From contig NZ_CP080095.1 of assembly GCF_019428685.1 (NCBI RefSeq), positions 682,001-746,000 of the forward strand: 64,000 bases of DNA. Direction: 5' to 3'. This DNA comes from Paraburkholderia edwinii (GTDB lineage: Bacteria; Pseudomonadota; Gammaproteobacteria; Burkholderiales; Burkholderiaceae). Below are positions 1 to 12,751 of the stretch, piece after piece (within the stretch, counting starts at the first letter, position 1; every line of letters begins with the position of its first letter). Below the pieces are notes generated by a model. The model did no database searches. It was given only the letters and a program-made list of their open reading frames with translations, and was not told the DNA's origin. A program made the position numbers and the translations under genes.

Positions 1-427
1 CTTCGACAATAAAGCCGCGGGAGCAAAATGCGGCCTCTTCGTCGGTGCGAACGGCCGCGCGCGCAACGAGCGGGAGTTCGTCCGACCGATAGCCCCAAAC
101 GGGCTTGCCCAGTGCAACGGCAAAGCCTACCTCGAACGCGGTACCGGTGTCGGGTTCTCCCGCGCCGCGAAAGTCGTTCAGGTTCGCCATCACGGCATCG
201 GCTGCGCGAATCAAGGCAAGGTTCGCATCGCATATCCATCGAGCGGCGACTTGCGGGCTCAGGCCGGCCGGCAAGCCGCTGTCGCTTGGATACAGGCCGG
301 TGAACCCCCGCTCGATGCAGAGCGCCTTGAGGTGCTCCCCGTGTTCGGCAGCATCGGGGCGAAACACGTCGAAGCCGGCCAGATAGATTCGCGGCGACCT
401 TTCCGCCGCGCTTTGCGCCACCTGCAT
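1..427 (-). CDS. nucleoside 2-deoxyribosyltransferase family protein (partial, C-terminus off the window)
   Basis: Reading the complement from an ATG at 427 gives 142 codons that run off the left edge without a stop. The product looks like the nucleoside 2-deoxyribosyltransferase family (PF05014), which moves deoxyribose between bases or hydrolyses damaged nucleotides. Visible family features are the N-terminal strand RIYLAGFDVFRPDA (residues 13-26), the central NLNDFRG (82-88), and DTGTAFEVGFA (93-103), where E99 is the expected nucleophile. It is divergent from recQ with about 190 bp between the two starts. The real substrate cannot be told from sequence, and the C-terminus is not seen. Confidence 0.8.
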   Translation of the reverse strand, partial: MQVAQSAAERSPRIYLAGFDVFRPDAAEHGEHLKALCIERGFTGLYPSDSGLPAGLSPQVAARWICDANLALIRAADAVMANLNDFRGAGEPDTGTAFEVGFAVALGKPVWGYRSDELPLVARAAVRTDEEAAFCSRGFIVE

Positions 428-618
428 GCAATCTCCAAACAAATTAAATGTGAGCCTGACGTCGAGTGTATCCCGCATGCACATGCGCTTACACCCTGGC
501 CATTTGGCCAACGTTGTTCTTAAAGCGAGGGCGCGGCCCGAATGCGTTGGTAAAATTCGTCACAGGGTTCCTCGCTGTCTTTTCATCTGCCGCCTCTCAC
601 TGTCATCTGCAATCGTTC

Positions 619-2466
619 ATGTCCCGTCCGCTCGAAATTCTTGGTGATGTCTTCGGCTACCCCGCATTCAGGGGGCAGCAGGCCGAAATAGTCGAGCACG
701 TGGCGGACGGCGGAGACTGCCTCGTGCTGATGCCGACCGGTGGAGGGAAGTCGCTGTGTTACCAGATCCCGTCGCTCGTGCGTCGCGAAAAGGGGCTTGG
801 TGCAGGCATTGTCGTATCGCCCCTGATTGCGCTGATGCAGGATCAGGTTGCCGCGCTCACGGAGGTTGGCGTGCGGGCTGCCTATCTGAATTCGACGTTG
901 TCCGGCGCGGAGGCAGCCGCGATCGAGCGCGCCTTGCGGCAGGGCGAGATCGATCTGCTCTATGTCGCGCCTGAGCGGTTGATGACGCCGCGTTTTCTCG
1001 AGCTGCTCGAGCGCACGCAAATCGGGCTCTTCGCGATCGACGAAGCGCATTGCGTGTCGCAATGGGGGCACGATTTCCGCCCGGAATACATCCAGCTGTC
1101 GGTGCTGCACGAACGGTTCCCGTCGGTGCCACGCATCGCGCTGACTGCAACTGCCGATGCGATCACGCGAGACGAGATCATTCACCGGCTTGCGCTCGAC
1201 GACGCGCGCGTCTTCGTATCCAGTTTCGACAGGCCGAATATCCGCTATCGGATCGTCGAGAAAGACAACGCGCGCTCGCAACTGCTCGACTTTATTCGAG
1301 CCGAGCACACGAGGCCGGATGGCACGACTGACGCCGGCGTTGTCTATTGCCTGTCGCGACGCAAGGTCGAGGAAACGGCTGAGTGGCTGCAAGGGCAGGG
1401 TGTGCGCGCGCTGCCTTACCACGCCGGGATGGAGTTCGAGGTCCGGCAGCGGCACCAGGAGATGTTCCAGCGTGACGAGGGCGTCGTGATCTGCGCGACG
1501 ATCGCATTCGGTATGGGCATCGACAAGCCCGACGTGCGATTTGTCGCGCATCTCGACTTGCCGAAGAGCGTCGAAGGCTACTACCAGGAAACGGGTCGCG
1601 CGGGCCGCGACGGCATGCCGGCGAACGCATGGATGGCCTACGGCCTCGGCGACGTCGTCCAGCAGCGCAAGATGATCGACGAATCGGAGGCCGATGACGC
1701 GCATAAGCGTGTCCAGACCGGGAAGCTCGATGCGCTGCTCGGCCTGTGCGAAACGGCCACCTGCCGGCGCGTGCGTCTGCTTGCCTATTTCGGTGAGTCG
1801 AGCGAGCCGTGCGGCAATTGCGACACCTGTCTCGAGCCGCCTGCGTCGTGGGATGCGACGCGCGAGTCGCAAATGGCGCTGTCGTGCGCGTTTCGCGCAC
1901 AGCGCGCAAGCGGCTTCAACTTCGGCGCCGGGCATCTGATCGACGTTCTGCGCGGCAATCGCAATGAAAAGATCCTGCAGCGCGGCCACGACCGGTTGAG
2001 CACCTTCGGAATCGGTTCGGAGCTTTCCGAGCACGAATGGCGGGCCGTGTTCCGGCAGCTCGTCGCATTCGGATTTCTGACGGTCGACCACGATGGCTTC
2101 GGCGCGCTCGTACTGACCGAAGCAAGTAAGCCCGTGCTCAAGGGCGAGCAGAAGGTCACGATGCGGCGCTATGTGAAGCCGACGCGCTCGCGACAAGCGT
2201 CCGGACGCACGAGTGAACGCGCGGATCCGACCGTCGGCATGAGCACGCGCGAGCGCGCCCGATGGGATCGTCTGCGCGCATGGCGTTCTGAGACGGCAAA
2301 AAGCGACGGCGTACCCGCCTACGTCATTTTTCACGACGCAACGCTGGCCGAAATTGCCCGCAGCGAGCCAGGATCGCTCGAAGATTTGCGCCAGATTCCG
2401 GGCATGGGCGCGCGGAAACTGGATCGGTTTGGCGCCGACCTTCTGGAGGTCGTGGCTGCCGACTGA
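619..2466 (+). CDS. recQ: ATP-dependent DNA helicase RecQ
   Basis: A 615-residue protein, close to the 609 of E. coli RecQ, a 3'-5' helicase acting in recombination and replication-fork repair. It shows Walker A TGGGKS at 40-45, the DEAH box at 141-144 in [20 protein letters not shown], the helicase motif [12 protein letters not shown], the zinc-binding cysteines of the RecQ-Ct region (CETATC then CGNCDTC), a winged helix, and a C-terminal HRDC domain ending in [12 protein letters not shown]. The frame is open upstream to 466, but the family start is [12 protein letters not shown] at 619; no strong ribosome binding site is visible there. It lies just upstream of the str operon, probably as a separate unit. 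Confidence 0.95.
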   Translation: MSRPLEILGDVFGYPAFRGQQAEIVEHVADGGDCLVLMPTGGGKSLCYQIPSLVRREKGLGAGIVVSPLIALMQDQVAALTEVGVRAAYLNSTLSGAEAAAIERALRQGEIDLLYVAPERLMTPRFLELLERTQIGLFAIDEAHCVSQWGHDFRPEYIQLSVLHERFPSVPRIALTATADAITRDEIIHRLALDDARVFVSSFDRPNIRYRIVEKDNARSQLLDFIRAEHTRPDGTTDAGVVYCLSRRKVEETAEWLQGQGVRALPYHAGMEFEVRQRHQEMFQRDEGVVICATIAFGMGIDKPDVRFVAHLDLPKSVEGYYQETGRAGRDGMPANAWMAYGLGDVVQQRKMIDESEADDAHKRVQTGKLDALLGLCETATCRRVRLLAYFGESSEPCGNCDTCLEPPASWDATRESQMALSCAFRAQRASGFNFGAGHLIDVLRGNRNEKILQRGHDRLSTFGIGSELSEHEWRAVFRQLVAFGFLTVDHDGFGALVLTEASKPVLKGEQKVTMRRYVKPTRSRQASGRTSERADPTVGMSTRERARWDRLRAWRSETAKSDGVPAYVIFHDATLAEIARSEPGSLEDLRQIPGMGARKLDRFGADLLEVVAAD

Positions 2467-2515
2467 GCGAGGCGCTTTGCGGTCCACCAGATGGGCCGCT
2501 GTACTTCGCAACTTG

Positions 2516-2545
2516 TTGACTCTCTTAGTATTTTCGGAATATCAT
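2516..2545 (+). promoter_or_regulatory. candidate sigma-70 promoter of the str operon
   Basis: TTGACT at 2516-2521 and TATCAT at 2540-2545 with an 18-bp spacer form a good sigma-70-type promoter in the gap after recQ. Transcription would begin near 2552 and leave a leader of about 150 nt before rpsL. It is the best promoter match seen in the 238-bp gap. Confidence 0.6.
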
Positions 2546-2704
2546 GCTAGGTTCCGGTTCTTGGGGTGCCTGCGCGCGTACTTGCATTATTTGAGTGCGT
2601 GCCGATGTCGCCACGTTTGTCGTCGAATCGGAGTTCGATGCGCAGTCGTTTTCGCTTTGCCCGGAAACAGATGCGTCGATTTTGTTCAATTTCAGGAATA
2701 AACA

Positions 2705-3085
2705 ATGCCAACCATCAATCAACTGGTTCGCAAAGGCCGCACGTCGGAAACGGCGAAAAGCAAGAGCCCGGCCTTGCAGGACTGCCCCCAGCGTCGCGGC
2801 GTGTGCACCCGTGTGTACACCACGACGCCGAAGAAGCCGAACTCGGCACTGCGTAAGGTCGCGAAGGTGCGCCTGACGAACGGCTTCGAAGTCATTTCGT
2901 ACATCGGCGGTGAAGGCCACAACCTGCAGGAACACTCGGTTGTGCTGATCCGCGGCGGCCGTGTGAAGGACTTGCCGGGTGTGCGTTACCACATGGTTCG
3001 CGGCTCGCTGGATACCCAGGGCGTCAAGGATCGTAAGCAGGCTCGTTCGAAGTACGGTGCGAAGCGCGCCAAGGCCGGCAAGTAA
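2705..3085 (+). CDS. rpsL: 30S ribosomal protein S12
   Basis: A 126-residue S12, a decoding-centre protein of the small subunit. The sequence has the invariant [17 protein letters not shown] and [13 protein letters not shown] blocks. K43 (first lysine of PKKPNS) and K88 (in RVKDL), the residues whose change classically gives streptomycin resistance, are both lysine, so this is a wild-type allele. AGGA lies a few bases before the ATG. First gene of the str operon; about 195 bp separate it from rpsG. Confidence 0.98.
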   Translation: MPTINQLVRKGRTSETAKSKSPALQDCPQRRGVCTRVYTTTPKKPNSALRKVAKVRLTNGFEVISYIGGEGHNLQEHSVVLIRGGRVKDLPGVRYHMVRGSLDTQGVKDRKQARSKYGAKRAKAGK

Positions 3086-3280
3086 GTCTGCGGACAGTCG
3101 TTAAGTCGTTTCAGGTCGCCTGCAAAGGCGTTATAGGCGGTGGTGCCGGATAGCCGGTGCTGTCGAGTAAGTGGTCACCCGACCAGGCTGGTAAGTCTCA
3201 AAAGATGAATCGGGTTAGTTGGTGGCCGCGGAGCGGTACGCAACAAGCGTCGCTCCAACTGAAAAAGTAAAGGAAGAAAC
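3086..3280 (+). promoter_or_regulatory. long rpsL-rpsG intercistronic region, possible S7 translational control site
   Basis: The two genes are 195 nt apart with no open frame of note. In E. coli the shorter rpsL-rpsG spacer is the S7 autoregulatory binding site. A similar role here is inference from position only; I could not derive a convincing S7-site fold by eye. Confidence 0.3.
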
Positions 3281-3751
3281 ATGCCGCGTCGTCGCGAAGT
3301 CCCCAAGCGGGAAGTGTTGCCGGATCCGAAATTCGGTAATGTTGATGTAGCAAAATTCATGAACGTGCTGATGCTCTCGGGCAAGAAGTCGGTGGCCGAG
3401 CGCATCGTGTACGGCGCTTTCGAACAGATCCAGACCAAGGGTGGCAAGGACCCGCTGGAAGTGTTCACGGTGGCGCTCAACAACGTGAAGCCGGTGGTCG
3501 AAGTGAAGAGCCGGCGCGTTGGTGGTGCGAACTATCAGGTTCCGGTCGAAGTGCGTCCGTCGCGTCGTATGGCATTGGCGATGCGCTGGTTGCGTGAGGC
3601 CGCGAAGAAGCGCAGTGAAAAGTCGATGGCGTTGCGTCTGGCCGGTGAACTGAGTGAAGCCGCTGAAGGTCGCGGTGGTGCGATGAAGAAGCGCGACGAA
3701 GTTCACCGGATGGCGGAAGCCAACAAGGCGTTCTCGCATTTCCGTTTCTAA
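3281..3751 (+). CDS. rpsG: 30S ribosomal protein S7
   Basis: A 156-residue S7, primary binder of the 3' major domain of 16S rRNA and the head-assembly initiator. It starts [20 protein letters not shown] and ends NKAFSHFRF, both family hallmarks. AGGAAG precedes the ATG at good spacing. It lies between rpsL and fusA in the standard str order and is the usual translational repressor of this operon in enterobacteria; whether that holds here is not shown by the sequence. Confidence 0.98.
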   Translation: MPRRREVPKREVLPDPKFGNVDVAKFMNVLMLSGKKSVAERIVYGAFEQIQTKGGKDPLEVFTVALNNVKPVVEVKSRRVGGANYQVPVEVRPSRRMALAMRWLREAAKKRSEKSMALRLAGELSEAAEGRGGAMKKRDEVHRMAEANKAFSHFRF

Positions 3752-3793
3752 GCATCCCGACCCCGGGTTAGCAGTCAATAACGGAAAGAATTC

Positions 3794-3833
3794 CGGGCGG
3801 GTGCGCTAAACAGGCGCCTCGCCCGTTTGTGTT
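3794..3833 (+). terminator. terminator-like hairpin between rpsG and fusA
   Basis: CGGGCG (3794-3799) pairs with CGCCCG (3820-3825), and an inner GCGC/GCGC stem closes a loop TAAACAG, with a small internal loop between them. TTTGTGTT follows. It could attenuate between rpsG and fusA or act as a processing or stability element. The interrupted stem and imperfect U-run make it weak. Confidence 0.35.
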
Positions 3834-3885
3834 AGGGCGCACGGGTATTTCACTCCCTGTCGCGTCATTCCCATAGAGGATCAAA

Positions 3886-5988
<2,103 letters not shown>

Positions 5989-6036
5989 TCATTCGGCAAC
6001 GCAAGCGCCGATCAACTTTTTTGAAAGAAGAGAAAC

Positions 6037-7227
<1,191 letters not shown>

Positions 7228-7263
7228 AATCGCTGGTTTGCTGTAAGCAGTAGATGGTGCCCG

Positions 7264-7310
7264 GGGTGAGGGCGTCCGCTCCCGCGGAAGTCCTCGCCCT
7301 TCGTTCTTTT
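7264..7310 (+). terminator. strong terminator-like hairpin after tuf
   Basis: GGGTGAGG (7264-7271) pairs with CCTCGCCC (7292-7299) with one G-U pair. The stem continues inward and closes with TCCGC/GCGGA around the loop TCCC. TTCGTTCTTTT follows. This looks like a Rho-independent terminator or attenuator separating the str operon from rpsJ, 46 bp before the rpsJ start. Confidence 0.65.
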
Positions 7311-7356
7311 ACTCATTGGCGGTGCAACATCGCCTCGCTCTTTTCAAGGAATCGTC

Positions 7357-7668
7357 ATGCAGAACCAGAAAATCCGTATTCGCCTGAAGGCTTTCGACTA
7401 CCGTCTGATCGACCAGTCGGCAGCTGAAATCGTCGACACCGCGAAGCGGACTGGCGCAATCGTTCGTGGTCCGGTCCCGCTGCCGACCCGCATTCAGCGT
7501 TTCGACATCCTGCGCTCGCCGCACGTCAACAAGACGTCGCGCGATCAGCTCGAAATTCGCACGCACCTGCGCCTGATGGACATCGTCGACCCGACGGACA
7601 AGACGGTCGACGCGCTGATGAAGCTCGACCTGCCGGCTGGCGTGGACGTCGAGATCAAGCTGCAATAA
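7357..7668 (+). CDS. rpsJ: 30S ribosomal protein S10
   Basis: A 103-residue S10 (NusE), which serves in the 30S head and in transcription antitermination with NusB. The family motif [14 protein letters not shown] opens the protein, and [12 protein letters not shown] and [13 protein letters not shown] are conserved. AAGGAATC precedes the ATG. Unlike the usual tight S10 operon, it is cut off on the left by a terminator-like hairpin and on the right by a strong promoter before rplC, so its transcription probably depends on read-through from tuf. Confidence 0.97.
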   Translation: MQNQKIRIRLKAFDYRLIDQSAAEIVDTAKRTGAIVRGPVPLPTRIQRFDILRSPHVNKTSRDQLEIRTHLRLMDIVDPTDKTVDALMKLDLPAGVDVEIKLQ

Positions 7669-7716
7669 GCCTCGCAAGGCGCCCAGCATCAGGGGCGCCG
7701 CTAAGTCTTTGATTGC

Positions 7717-7745
7717 TTGCGGAAAACGAAAGGCCTCGCTATAAT
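7717..7745 (+). promoter_or_regulatory. strong sigma-70 promoter for rplC and the rest of the S10 operon
   Basis: TTGCGG (7717-7722), a 17-bp spacer and a perfect TATAAT (7740-7745) lie in the 209-bp gap between rpsJ and rplC. The predicted start near 7752 leaves a leader of about 125 nt. It is one of the best promoter matches in the window. Confidence 0.75.
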
Positions 7746-7844
7746 GCTAGGCTTTTCGCGCATTTGCGCAAAAAAGTCGTGGTAGTTTGCGTCGGGCAGA
7801 TCGCACTGTCAGGCGTCGAGAAGCACGGCATTTTGTAAATTAGC

Positions 7845-7864
7845 CCCGACCAATCGCAGTCGGG
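7845..7864 (+). promoter_or_regulatory. hairpin just ahead of the rplC ribosome binding site
   Basis: CCCGAC (7845-7850) and GTCGGG (7859-7864) form a perfect 6-bp stem with loop CAATCGCA. It ends four bases before the GGAG of rplC. In E. coli L4 regulates from a leader upstream of rpsJ; here the equivalent leader would be upstream of rplC. A regulatory role is inference. Confidence 0.4.
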
Positions 7865-7877
7865 AATGGAGAAAACG

Positions 7878-8537
7878 ATGAGCCTTGGACTCGTAGGTCG
7901 CAAGGTTGGCATGACCCGTATCTTCACGGCCGAAGGGGACTCGATTCCCGTCACCGTGCTGGACGTGTCCGACAACCGCGTGACGCAGATCAAGACTGTT
8001 GAAACCGACGGCTACACGGCTGTTCAGGTTGCTTTCGGCACGCGCCGTGCATCGCGTGTGACGAAGCCGCTCGCAGGTCATCTAGCCAAAGCCGGCGTTC
8101 AAGCTGGTGAAATCCTCAAAGAATTCCGCATCGATGCAGCCAAGGCAGCCGAGCTGTCGAATGGCGCGATCGTTGGTCCGGATCTGTTCGAAGTGGGCCA
8201 GAAGGTCGACGTGCAAGGCGTGTCGATCGGTAAGGGCTACGCCGGCACCATCAAGCGTTATAACTTTGCTTCGGGCCGCGCATCGCACGGTAACTCGCGT
8301 TCGCACAACGTGCCGGGCTCGATCGGTATGGCGCAGGACCCGGGCCGTGTGTTTCCGGGTAAGCGCATGACCGGTCACCTCGGTGACGAGACGGTCACGG
8401 TGCAGAACCTCGAAATCGCTCGTATCGATGCTGACCGCAAGCTGCTGCTCGTCAAGGGCGCCGTTCCGGGCGCGAAGGGCGGCAAGGTTTTCGTGACGCC
8501 GGCTGTGAAGACGCCTGCGAAGAAAGGAGCGAAATAA
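7878..8537 (+). CDS. rplC: 50S ribosomal protein L3
   Basis: A 219-residue L3, an early 50S assembly protein reaching toward the peptidyl-transferase centre. [16 protein letters not shown] is the family N-terminus and [16 protein letters not shown] contains the glutamine usually methylated by PrmB. An in-frame ATG at 7866 exists, but the start at 7878 has GGAG six bases upstream and matches the family. The stop overlaps the ATG of rplD (TAATG), so the two are translationally coupled. Confidence 0.97.
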   Translation: MSLGLVGRKVGMTRIFTAEGDSIPVTVLDVSDNRVTQIKTVETDGYTAVQVAFGTRRASRVTKPLAGHLAKAGVQAGEILKEFRIDAAKAAELSNGAIVGPDLFEVGQKVDVQGVSIGKGYAGTIKRYNFASGRASHGNSRSHNVPGSIGMAQDPGRVFPGKRMTGHLGDETVTVQNLEIARIDADRKLLLVKGAVPGAKGGKVFVTPAVKTPAKKGAK

Positions 8538-9157
8538 TGGAACTTAAGCTCCTGAATGCCAATGGTCAGGAAGGCGCAGCAGTCACCGCGTCGGACGTCG
8601 TGTTCGGTCGTGACTACAACGAAGCGCTGATCCACCAGATCGTCATTGCGTACCAGGCCAACGCTCGCAGCGGCAACCGTGCGCAGAAAGACCGTGAACA
8701 GGTCCATCACTCGACGAAGAAGCCGTGGCGTCAAAAGGGTACGGGCCGCGCTCGTTCCGGTATGACGTCGAGCCCGTTGTGGCGTGGCGGTGGTCGTATC
8801 TTCCCGAACTCGCCGGAAGAAAACTTTTCGCACAAGGTCAACAAGAAGATGCATCGCGCAGGTCTCTGCTCGATCTTCTCGCAGCTGGCCCGCGAAGGCC
8901 GTATCTCGGTGGTCGACGAGCTGACGCTCGAAGCCCCGAAGACCAAGCTGCTGGCCGAGAAATTCAAGGCGATGGGTCTCGATTCCGTGCTCGTTATTAC
9001 CGACACGGTTGATGAGAACCTGTACCTCGCGTCGCGCAACCTCGCCCATGTGGCAGTTGTCGAGCCGCGTTATGCCGACCCGCTGTCGTTGATCTACTTC
9101 AAGAAAGTGCTGATCACGAAGGCTGCGGTCGCCCAGATCGAGGAGTTGCTGTCATGA
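8537..9157 (+). CDS. rplD: 50S ribosomal protein L4
   Basis: A 206-residue L4, a 23S domain I binder whose loop lines the exit tunnel ([14 protein letters not shown] region); that loop is where macrolide-resistance changes occur and it looks normal. In enterobacteria L4 also represses its own operon. It starts on the last base of the rplC stop and overlaps rplW by ATGA, indicating tight coupling. Confidence 0.97.
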   Translation: MELKLLNANGQEGAAVTASDVVFGRDYNEALIHQIVIAYQANARSGNRAQKDREQVHHSTKKPWRQKGTGRARSGMTSSPLWRGGGRIFPNSPEENFSHKVNKKMHRAGLCSIFSQLAREGRISVVDELTLEAPKTKLLAEKFKAMGLDSVLVITDTVDENLYLASRNLAHVAVVEPRYADPLSLIYFKKVLITKAAVAQIEELLS

Positions 9158-9468
9158 GCGAGATTCGCAAAAACGATCATCGTTTGATGCAGGTCCTGCT
9201 CGCGCCGGTGATCTCCGAAAAGGCGACGCTGGTGGCCGACAAGAACGAGCAAGTCGTGTTCGAAGTTGCGCCGGATGCCACGAAGCAGGAAGTGAAGGCT
9301 GCTGTCGAGCTGCTGTTCAAGGTGGAAGTCGATTCCGTCAACGTGCTGGTTCAGAAGGGCAAGGCAAAGCGCTTTGGCCGCTTCATGGGCAAGCGCAAGG
9401 ACGTGAAGAAAGCGTACGTCTGCCTGAAGCCCGGCCAGGAAATCAACTTTGAAGCGGAGGCCAAGTAA
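9154..9468 (+). CDS. rplW: 50S ribosomal protein L23
   Basis: A 104-residue L23, located at the tunnel exit and the docking site for trigger factor and SRP. Conserved features are [16 protein letters not shown] near the N-terminus and [18 protein letters not shown]. It overlaps rplD by four bases and ends two bases before rplB. Confidence 0.97.
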   Translation: MSEIRKNDHRLMQVLLAPVISEKATLVADKNEQVVFEVAPDATKQEVKAAVELLFKVEVDSVNVLVQKGKAKRFGRFMGKRKDVKKAYVCLKPGQEINFEAEAK

Positions 9469-9470
9469 TC

Positions 9471-10298
9471 ATGGCAATCGTGAAAGTTAAGCCGACTTCG
9501 CCGGGTCGCCGCGCGATGGTCAAGGTGGTGAACAAGGACTTGCACAAAGGCAAGCCTTACGCACCGCTGCTCGACGTGCAAAAGTCGAAGGCAGGCCGTA
9601 ACAACAACGGTCATATCACCACGCGCCATCAAGGCGGTGGCCACAAGCAGCACTATCGCGTCATCGATTTCCGTCGCACCAAGGACGGCATTCCGGCGAA
9701 GGTCGAGCGTATCGAATACGACCCGAACCGCAGCGCGAATATCGCGCTGGTGGTGTACGCAGACGGCGAGCGTCGCTACATCATCGCGCCGAAGGGCGTG
9801 GCGGTCGGTCAGCAGCTGATGTCCGGTTCCGAAGCGCCGATCCGCGCAGGCAACACGCTGCCGATCCGTAACATTCCGGTCGGTACGACGATTCACTGCA
9901 TCGAAATGCTGCCGGGCAAGGGCGCGCAAATGGCGCGTTCGGCTGGTACGTCGGCGATGCTGCTGGCTCGTGAGAGCGTCTACGCGCAGGTCCGTCTGCG
10001 TTCGGGTGAAATTCGCCGCGTGCACGTCGAGTGCCGCGCGACGATCGGTGAAGTGGGCAACGAAGAGCATAGCCTCCGTCAAATCGGCAAGGCTGGCGCG
10101 AACCGCTGGCGCGGTATCCGTCCGACGGTGCGCGGCGTCGCCATGAACCCGGTCGATCACCCGCACGGTGGTGGTGAGGGCAAGACGGCAGCAGGTCGCC
10201 ATCCGGTGAGCCCGTGGGGCACGCCGACGAAGGGCTATCGCACCCGCAGCAACAAGCGCACGACGAGCATGATCGTCCAGCGCCGTCACAAGCGTTAA
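9471..10298 (+). CDS. rplB: 50S ribosomal protein L2
   Basis: A 275-residue L2, needed for subunit association and peptidyl transferase activity. The signature [19 protein letters not shown] holds the conserved histidine near the C-terminus, and the tail [12 protein letters not shown] is typical. AAGTAATC with weak ribosome binding sits at the rplW end, consistent with coupling. Confidence 0.98.
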   Translation: MAIVKVKPTSPGRRAMVKVVNKDLHKGKPYAPLLDVQKSKAGRNNNGHITTRHQGGGHKQHYRVIDFRRTKDGIPAKVERIEYDPNRSANIALVVYADGERRYIIAPKGVAVGQQLMSGSEAPIRAGNTLPIRNIPVGTTIHCIEMLPGKGAQMARSAGTSAMLLARESVYAQVRLRSGEIRRVHVECRATIGEVGNEEHSLRQIGKAGANRWRGIRPTVRGVAMNPVDHPHGGGEGKTAAGRHPVSPWGTPTKGYRTRSNKRTTSMIVQRRHKR

Positions 10299-10308
10299 GG
10301 AGTAGGCA

Positions 10309-10584
10309 ATGGCACGTTCAATCAAAAAAGGTCCGTTCTGCGACGCCCATTTGCTGAAGAAAGTTGAGGCGGCTGCAGCTTCGCGTGACAAGAAGCCGAT
10401 CAAAACCTGGTCGCGTCGCTCGACGATTCTGCCGGACTTCATCGGTCTGACGATCGCTGTTCACAACGGCCGTCAACACGTTCCGGTGTATGTCACGGAA
10501 AACATGGTCGGCCACAAACTTGGCGAGTTCGCATTGACCCGTACGTTCAAGGGTCACGCGGCCGACAAGAAGGCCAAGAAATAA
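10309..10584 (+). CDS. rpsS: 30S ribosomal protein S19
   Basis: A 91-residue S19, which pairs with S13 in the 30S head. It begins [20 protein letters not shown] and has the family block [27 protein letters not shown] lies eight bases before the ATG. Standard position between rplB and rplV. Confidence 0.98.
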   Translation: MARSIKKGPFCDAHLLKKVEAAAASRDKKPIKTWSRRSTILPDFIGLTIAVHNGRQHVPVYVTENMVGHKLGEFALTRTFKGHAADKKAKK

Positions 10585-10596
10585 GGGGCAATCAAG

Positions 10597-10926
10597 ATGG
10601 AAGTGAAAGCAATTCATCGCGGTGCCCGCATCTCGGCGCAGAAGACGCGCCTTGTGGCTGACCAGATCCGCGGTTTGCCGGTCGACAAGGCGCTGAACGT
10701 TCTGACGTTCTCGCCGAAGAAGGCGGCTGGCATCGTGAAGAAGGTCGTGCTGTCGGCGATCGCGAATGCGGAGCACAACGAAGGCGCCGATATCGACGAG
10801 CTCAAGATCAAGAGCATCTACGTCGACAAGGCTGCGTCGCTCAAGCGTTTCACCGCGCGCGCCAAAGGCCGCGGCAACCGCATTGAGAAGCAATCCTGTC
10901 ACATCACTGTGACGGTCGGGAATTAA
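10597..10926 (+). CDS. rplV: 50S ribosomal protein L22
   Basis: A 109-residue L22 whose beta-hairpin lines the exit tunnel. [20 protein letters not shown] and [18 protein letters not shown] are the conserved ends. The hairpin region shows no deletion of the kind that gives macrolide resistance. AAGGGGCAATCAAG precedes the ATG. Confidence 0.97.
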
Positions 10927-10937
10927 GGGGTCATACG

Positions 10938-11765
10938 ATGGGACAGAAAATTCATCCGACTGGCTTCCGTTTGGCCGTCAGCCGCAATTGGGCGTCGCGT
11001 TGGTACGCGAACAACAACAATTTCGCGGCGATGTTGCAGGAAGACATCGGTGTTCGTGAGTACCTGAAGAAAAAGCTGAAGAACGCGTCCGTGGGCCGCG
11101 TCGTGATCGAGCGTCCTGCAAAGAACGCGCGCATCACGATTTACAGCTCGCGTCCGGGTGTCGTGATCGGCAAGAAGGGCGAAGACATCGAACTGTTGAA
11201 GTCGGAACTGCAGCGGCGTATGGGCGTTCCGGTTCACGTCAACATCGAAGAAATTCGCAAGCCGGAAACCGACGCGCAGCTGATCGCCGATTCGATCACG
11301 CAACAGCTCGAACGCCGGATCATGTTCCGCCGCGCGATGAAGCGTGCGATGCAAAACGCCATGCGTCTCGGTGCCCAGGGCATCAAGATCATGAGCGCGG
11401 GTCGTCTGAACGGCATCGAAATCGCTCGTACCGAGTGGTATCGCGAAGGCCGCGTGCCGCTGCATACCCTGCGTGCGGACATCGACTACGCAACGTCGGA
11501 AGCGAAGACGACGTACGGCATCATCGGCGTGAAGGTGTGGGTCTACAAGGGCGATACGCTCGGCCGCAACGACGCGCCGGTGGTGGAAGAAGTCGCCGAA
11601 GAAAAGCGTCCGCGCCGCAACGCACGTCCGGGTGGCGATCGCCGTCCGCGTCGTGACGGTGAAGGTGGCGGTCCGGCAGGTGCTCGCCGTGGCGGCCCGC
11701 GTCGTGGTGGCGCCGGCGGCGCTGGTGGCGGTGCTGCCGGCGGCGATGGCAAGACTGGAGAATAA
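10938..11765 (+). CDS. rpsC: 30S ribosomal protein S3 with a Gly/Arg-rich C-terminal tail
   Basis: A 275-residue S3, longer than the 233 of E. coli. The first 210 residues are a normal S3 ([20 protein letters not shown] motif [35 protein letters not shown]), part of the mRNA entry helicase. The last 50 residues are almost only G, R, A and P, giving a basic disordered tail. Extended S3 tails are known in Burkholderiales; their role is not established. Confidence 0.97.
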   Translation: MGQKIHPTGFRLAVSRNWASRWYANNNNFAAMLQEDIGVREYLKKKLKNASVGRVVIERPAKNARITIYSSRPGVVIGKKGEDIELLKSELQRRMGVPVHVNIEEIRKPETDAQLIADSITQQLERRIMFRRAMKRAMQNAMRLGAQGIKIMSAGRLNGIEIARTEWYREGRVPLHTLRADIDYATSEAKTTYGIIGVKVWVYKGDTLGRNDAPVVEEVAEEKRPRRNARPGGDRRPRRDGEGGGPAGARRGGPRRGGAGGAGGGAAGGDGKTGE

Positions 11766-11767
11766 CC

Positions 11768-12184
11768 ATGCTGCAACCGAAACGCAGGAAGTATCGCAAA
11801 GAGCAGAAAGGCCGTAACACCGGTGTGGCGACGCGCGGCAACGCAGTGTCGTTCGGTGAGTACGGTCTGAAGGCTGTCGGTCGCGGCCGCCTGACCGCGC
11901 GTCAAATTGAAGCGGCGCGTCGTGCAATGACGCGTCACATCAAGCGCGGCGGCCGCATCTGGATCCGCATTTTCCCGGACAAGCCGATCTCGCAAAAGCC
12001 GGCTGAAGTACGTATGGGTAACGGTAAGGGCAACCCGGAGTACTACGTCGCCGAGATTCAACCGGGCAAGATGCTGTATGAAATGGACGGCGTAACCGAA
12101 GAACTGGCACGTGAAGCGTTCCGTCTGGCTGCAGCGAAGCTGCCGCTGAAGACGGTCGTCATCGCTCGTCAGCTTGGCGCCTAA
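11768..12184 (+). CDS. rplP: 50S ribosomal protein L16
   Basis: A 138-residue L16, placed near the A-site tRNA elbow and important for peptidyl-transferase function. It starts [17 protein letters not shown] and has [20 protein letters not shown], containing the arginine that is hydroxylated in E. coli. Only two bases separate it from the rpsC stop, so coupling is expected. Confidence 0.98.
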   Translation: MLQPKRRKYRKEQKGRNTGVATRGNAVSFGEYGLKAVGRGRLTARQIEAARRAMTRHIKRGGRIWIRIFPDKPISQKPAEVRMGNGKGNPEYYVAEIQPGKMLYEMDGVTEELAREAFRLAAAKLPLKTVVIARQLGA

Positions 12185-12193
12185 GGAGTGATG

Positions 12194-12388
12194 ATGAAGG
12201 CTTCCGAACTTCACCAGAAAGATCAGGCCGCGCTCAACAAGGAGCTGTCGGACCTGTTGAAGGCGCAATTCGGCCTGCGCATGCAACTCGCGACCCAGCA
12301 GCTCACGAACACGAGCCAGCTGAAGAAGGTCCGTCGCGACATCGCACGTGTGCGGACCGTCCTGACTGAGAAGGCGAACCAGAAATGA
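12194..12388 (+). CDS. rpmC: 50S ribosomal protein L29
   Basis: A 64-residue L29 at the exit of the tunnel near L23. In-frame GTG (12188) and ATG (12191) lie upstream, but AAGGAG at 12183-12188 places the ATG at 12194 at the right distance, giving the family start [11 protein letters not shown]. It overlaps rpsQ by four bases (ATGA). Confidence 0.95.
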   Translation: MKASELHQKDQAALNKELSDLLKAQFGLRMQLATQQLTNTSQLKKVRRDIARVRTVLTEKANQK

Positions 12389-12657
12389 ACGATAGCGTAA
12401 AAACCTCGCTTAAGCGGACGCTGGTCGGCAAGGTCGTCAGCAACAAGATGGACAAGACGGTCACCGTGCTGGTCGAGCACCGCGTCAAGCACCCGATCTA
12501 CGGCAAGTACGTCGTACGGTCGAAGAAGTATCACGCTCACGACGAAGCGAACAACTATAACGAGGGTGACCTCGTTGAGATCCAGGAAACCCGTCCGATT
12601 TCGAAGACGAAGGCCTGGACGGTGTCGCGTCTGGTTGAGGCTGCTCGCATCATCTAA
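12385..12657 (+). CDS. rpsQ: 30S ribosomal protein S17
   Basis: A 90-residue S17, an early 16S 5'-domain binder. [19 protein letters not shown] and the later [18 protein letters not shown] are diagnostic. It is the last gene of the block; about 350 bp with a promoter and a hairpin separate it from rplN. Confidence 0.97.
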   Translation: MNDSVKTSLKRTLVGKVVSNKMDKTVTVLVEHRVKHPIYGKYVVRSKKYHAHDEANNYNEGDLVEIQETRPISKTKAWTVSRLVEAARII

Positions 12658-12714
12658 AGCAGCTGGCGATTCGTCACAGAGTCGCTGAAGTAGCGAAATC
12701 GCAGTAGATTGCAC

Positions 12715-12751
12715 TTGCGAGACCGGGATTATTTGATATAATCTCGGTCTT
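12715..12751 (+). promoter_or_regulatory. spc operon promoter overlapping an inverted repeat
   Basis: TTGCGA (12715-12720), a 16-bp spacer and a perfect TATAAT (12737-12742) form a promoter. The same DNA holds an inverted repeat, GACCGGGATT (12721-12730) and AATCTCGGTC (12740-12749), followed by TTCCCTCTTCT, which could act as a terminator for transcripts arriving from rpsQ. The -10 box spans the loop and right arm. The remaining bases to 13008 form a leader of about 260 nt with no convincing gene. Confidence 0.65.

Noticed and set aside
466..618. N-terminal extension of RecQ from 466
   Set aside because: The extra 51 residues have no family match and [12 protein letters not shown] at 619 is the normal start.
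583..2511. A 642-codon minus-strand open frame over recQ
   Set aside because: Antisense to a clear RecQ; low-complexity Arg/Ala composition and no recognisable family.
7751..7776. TTTTCGCGCATTTGCGCAAAAAA as a terminator in the rplC leader
   Set aside because: The stem is only four or five GC pairs and it lies directly after the rplC promoter, so it is more likely part of the leader.
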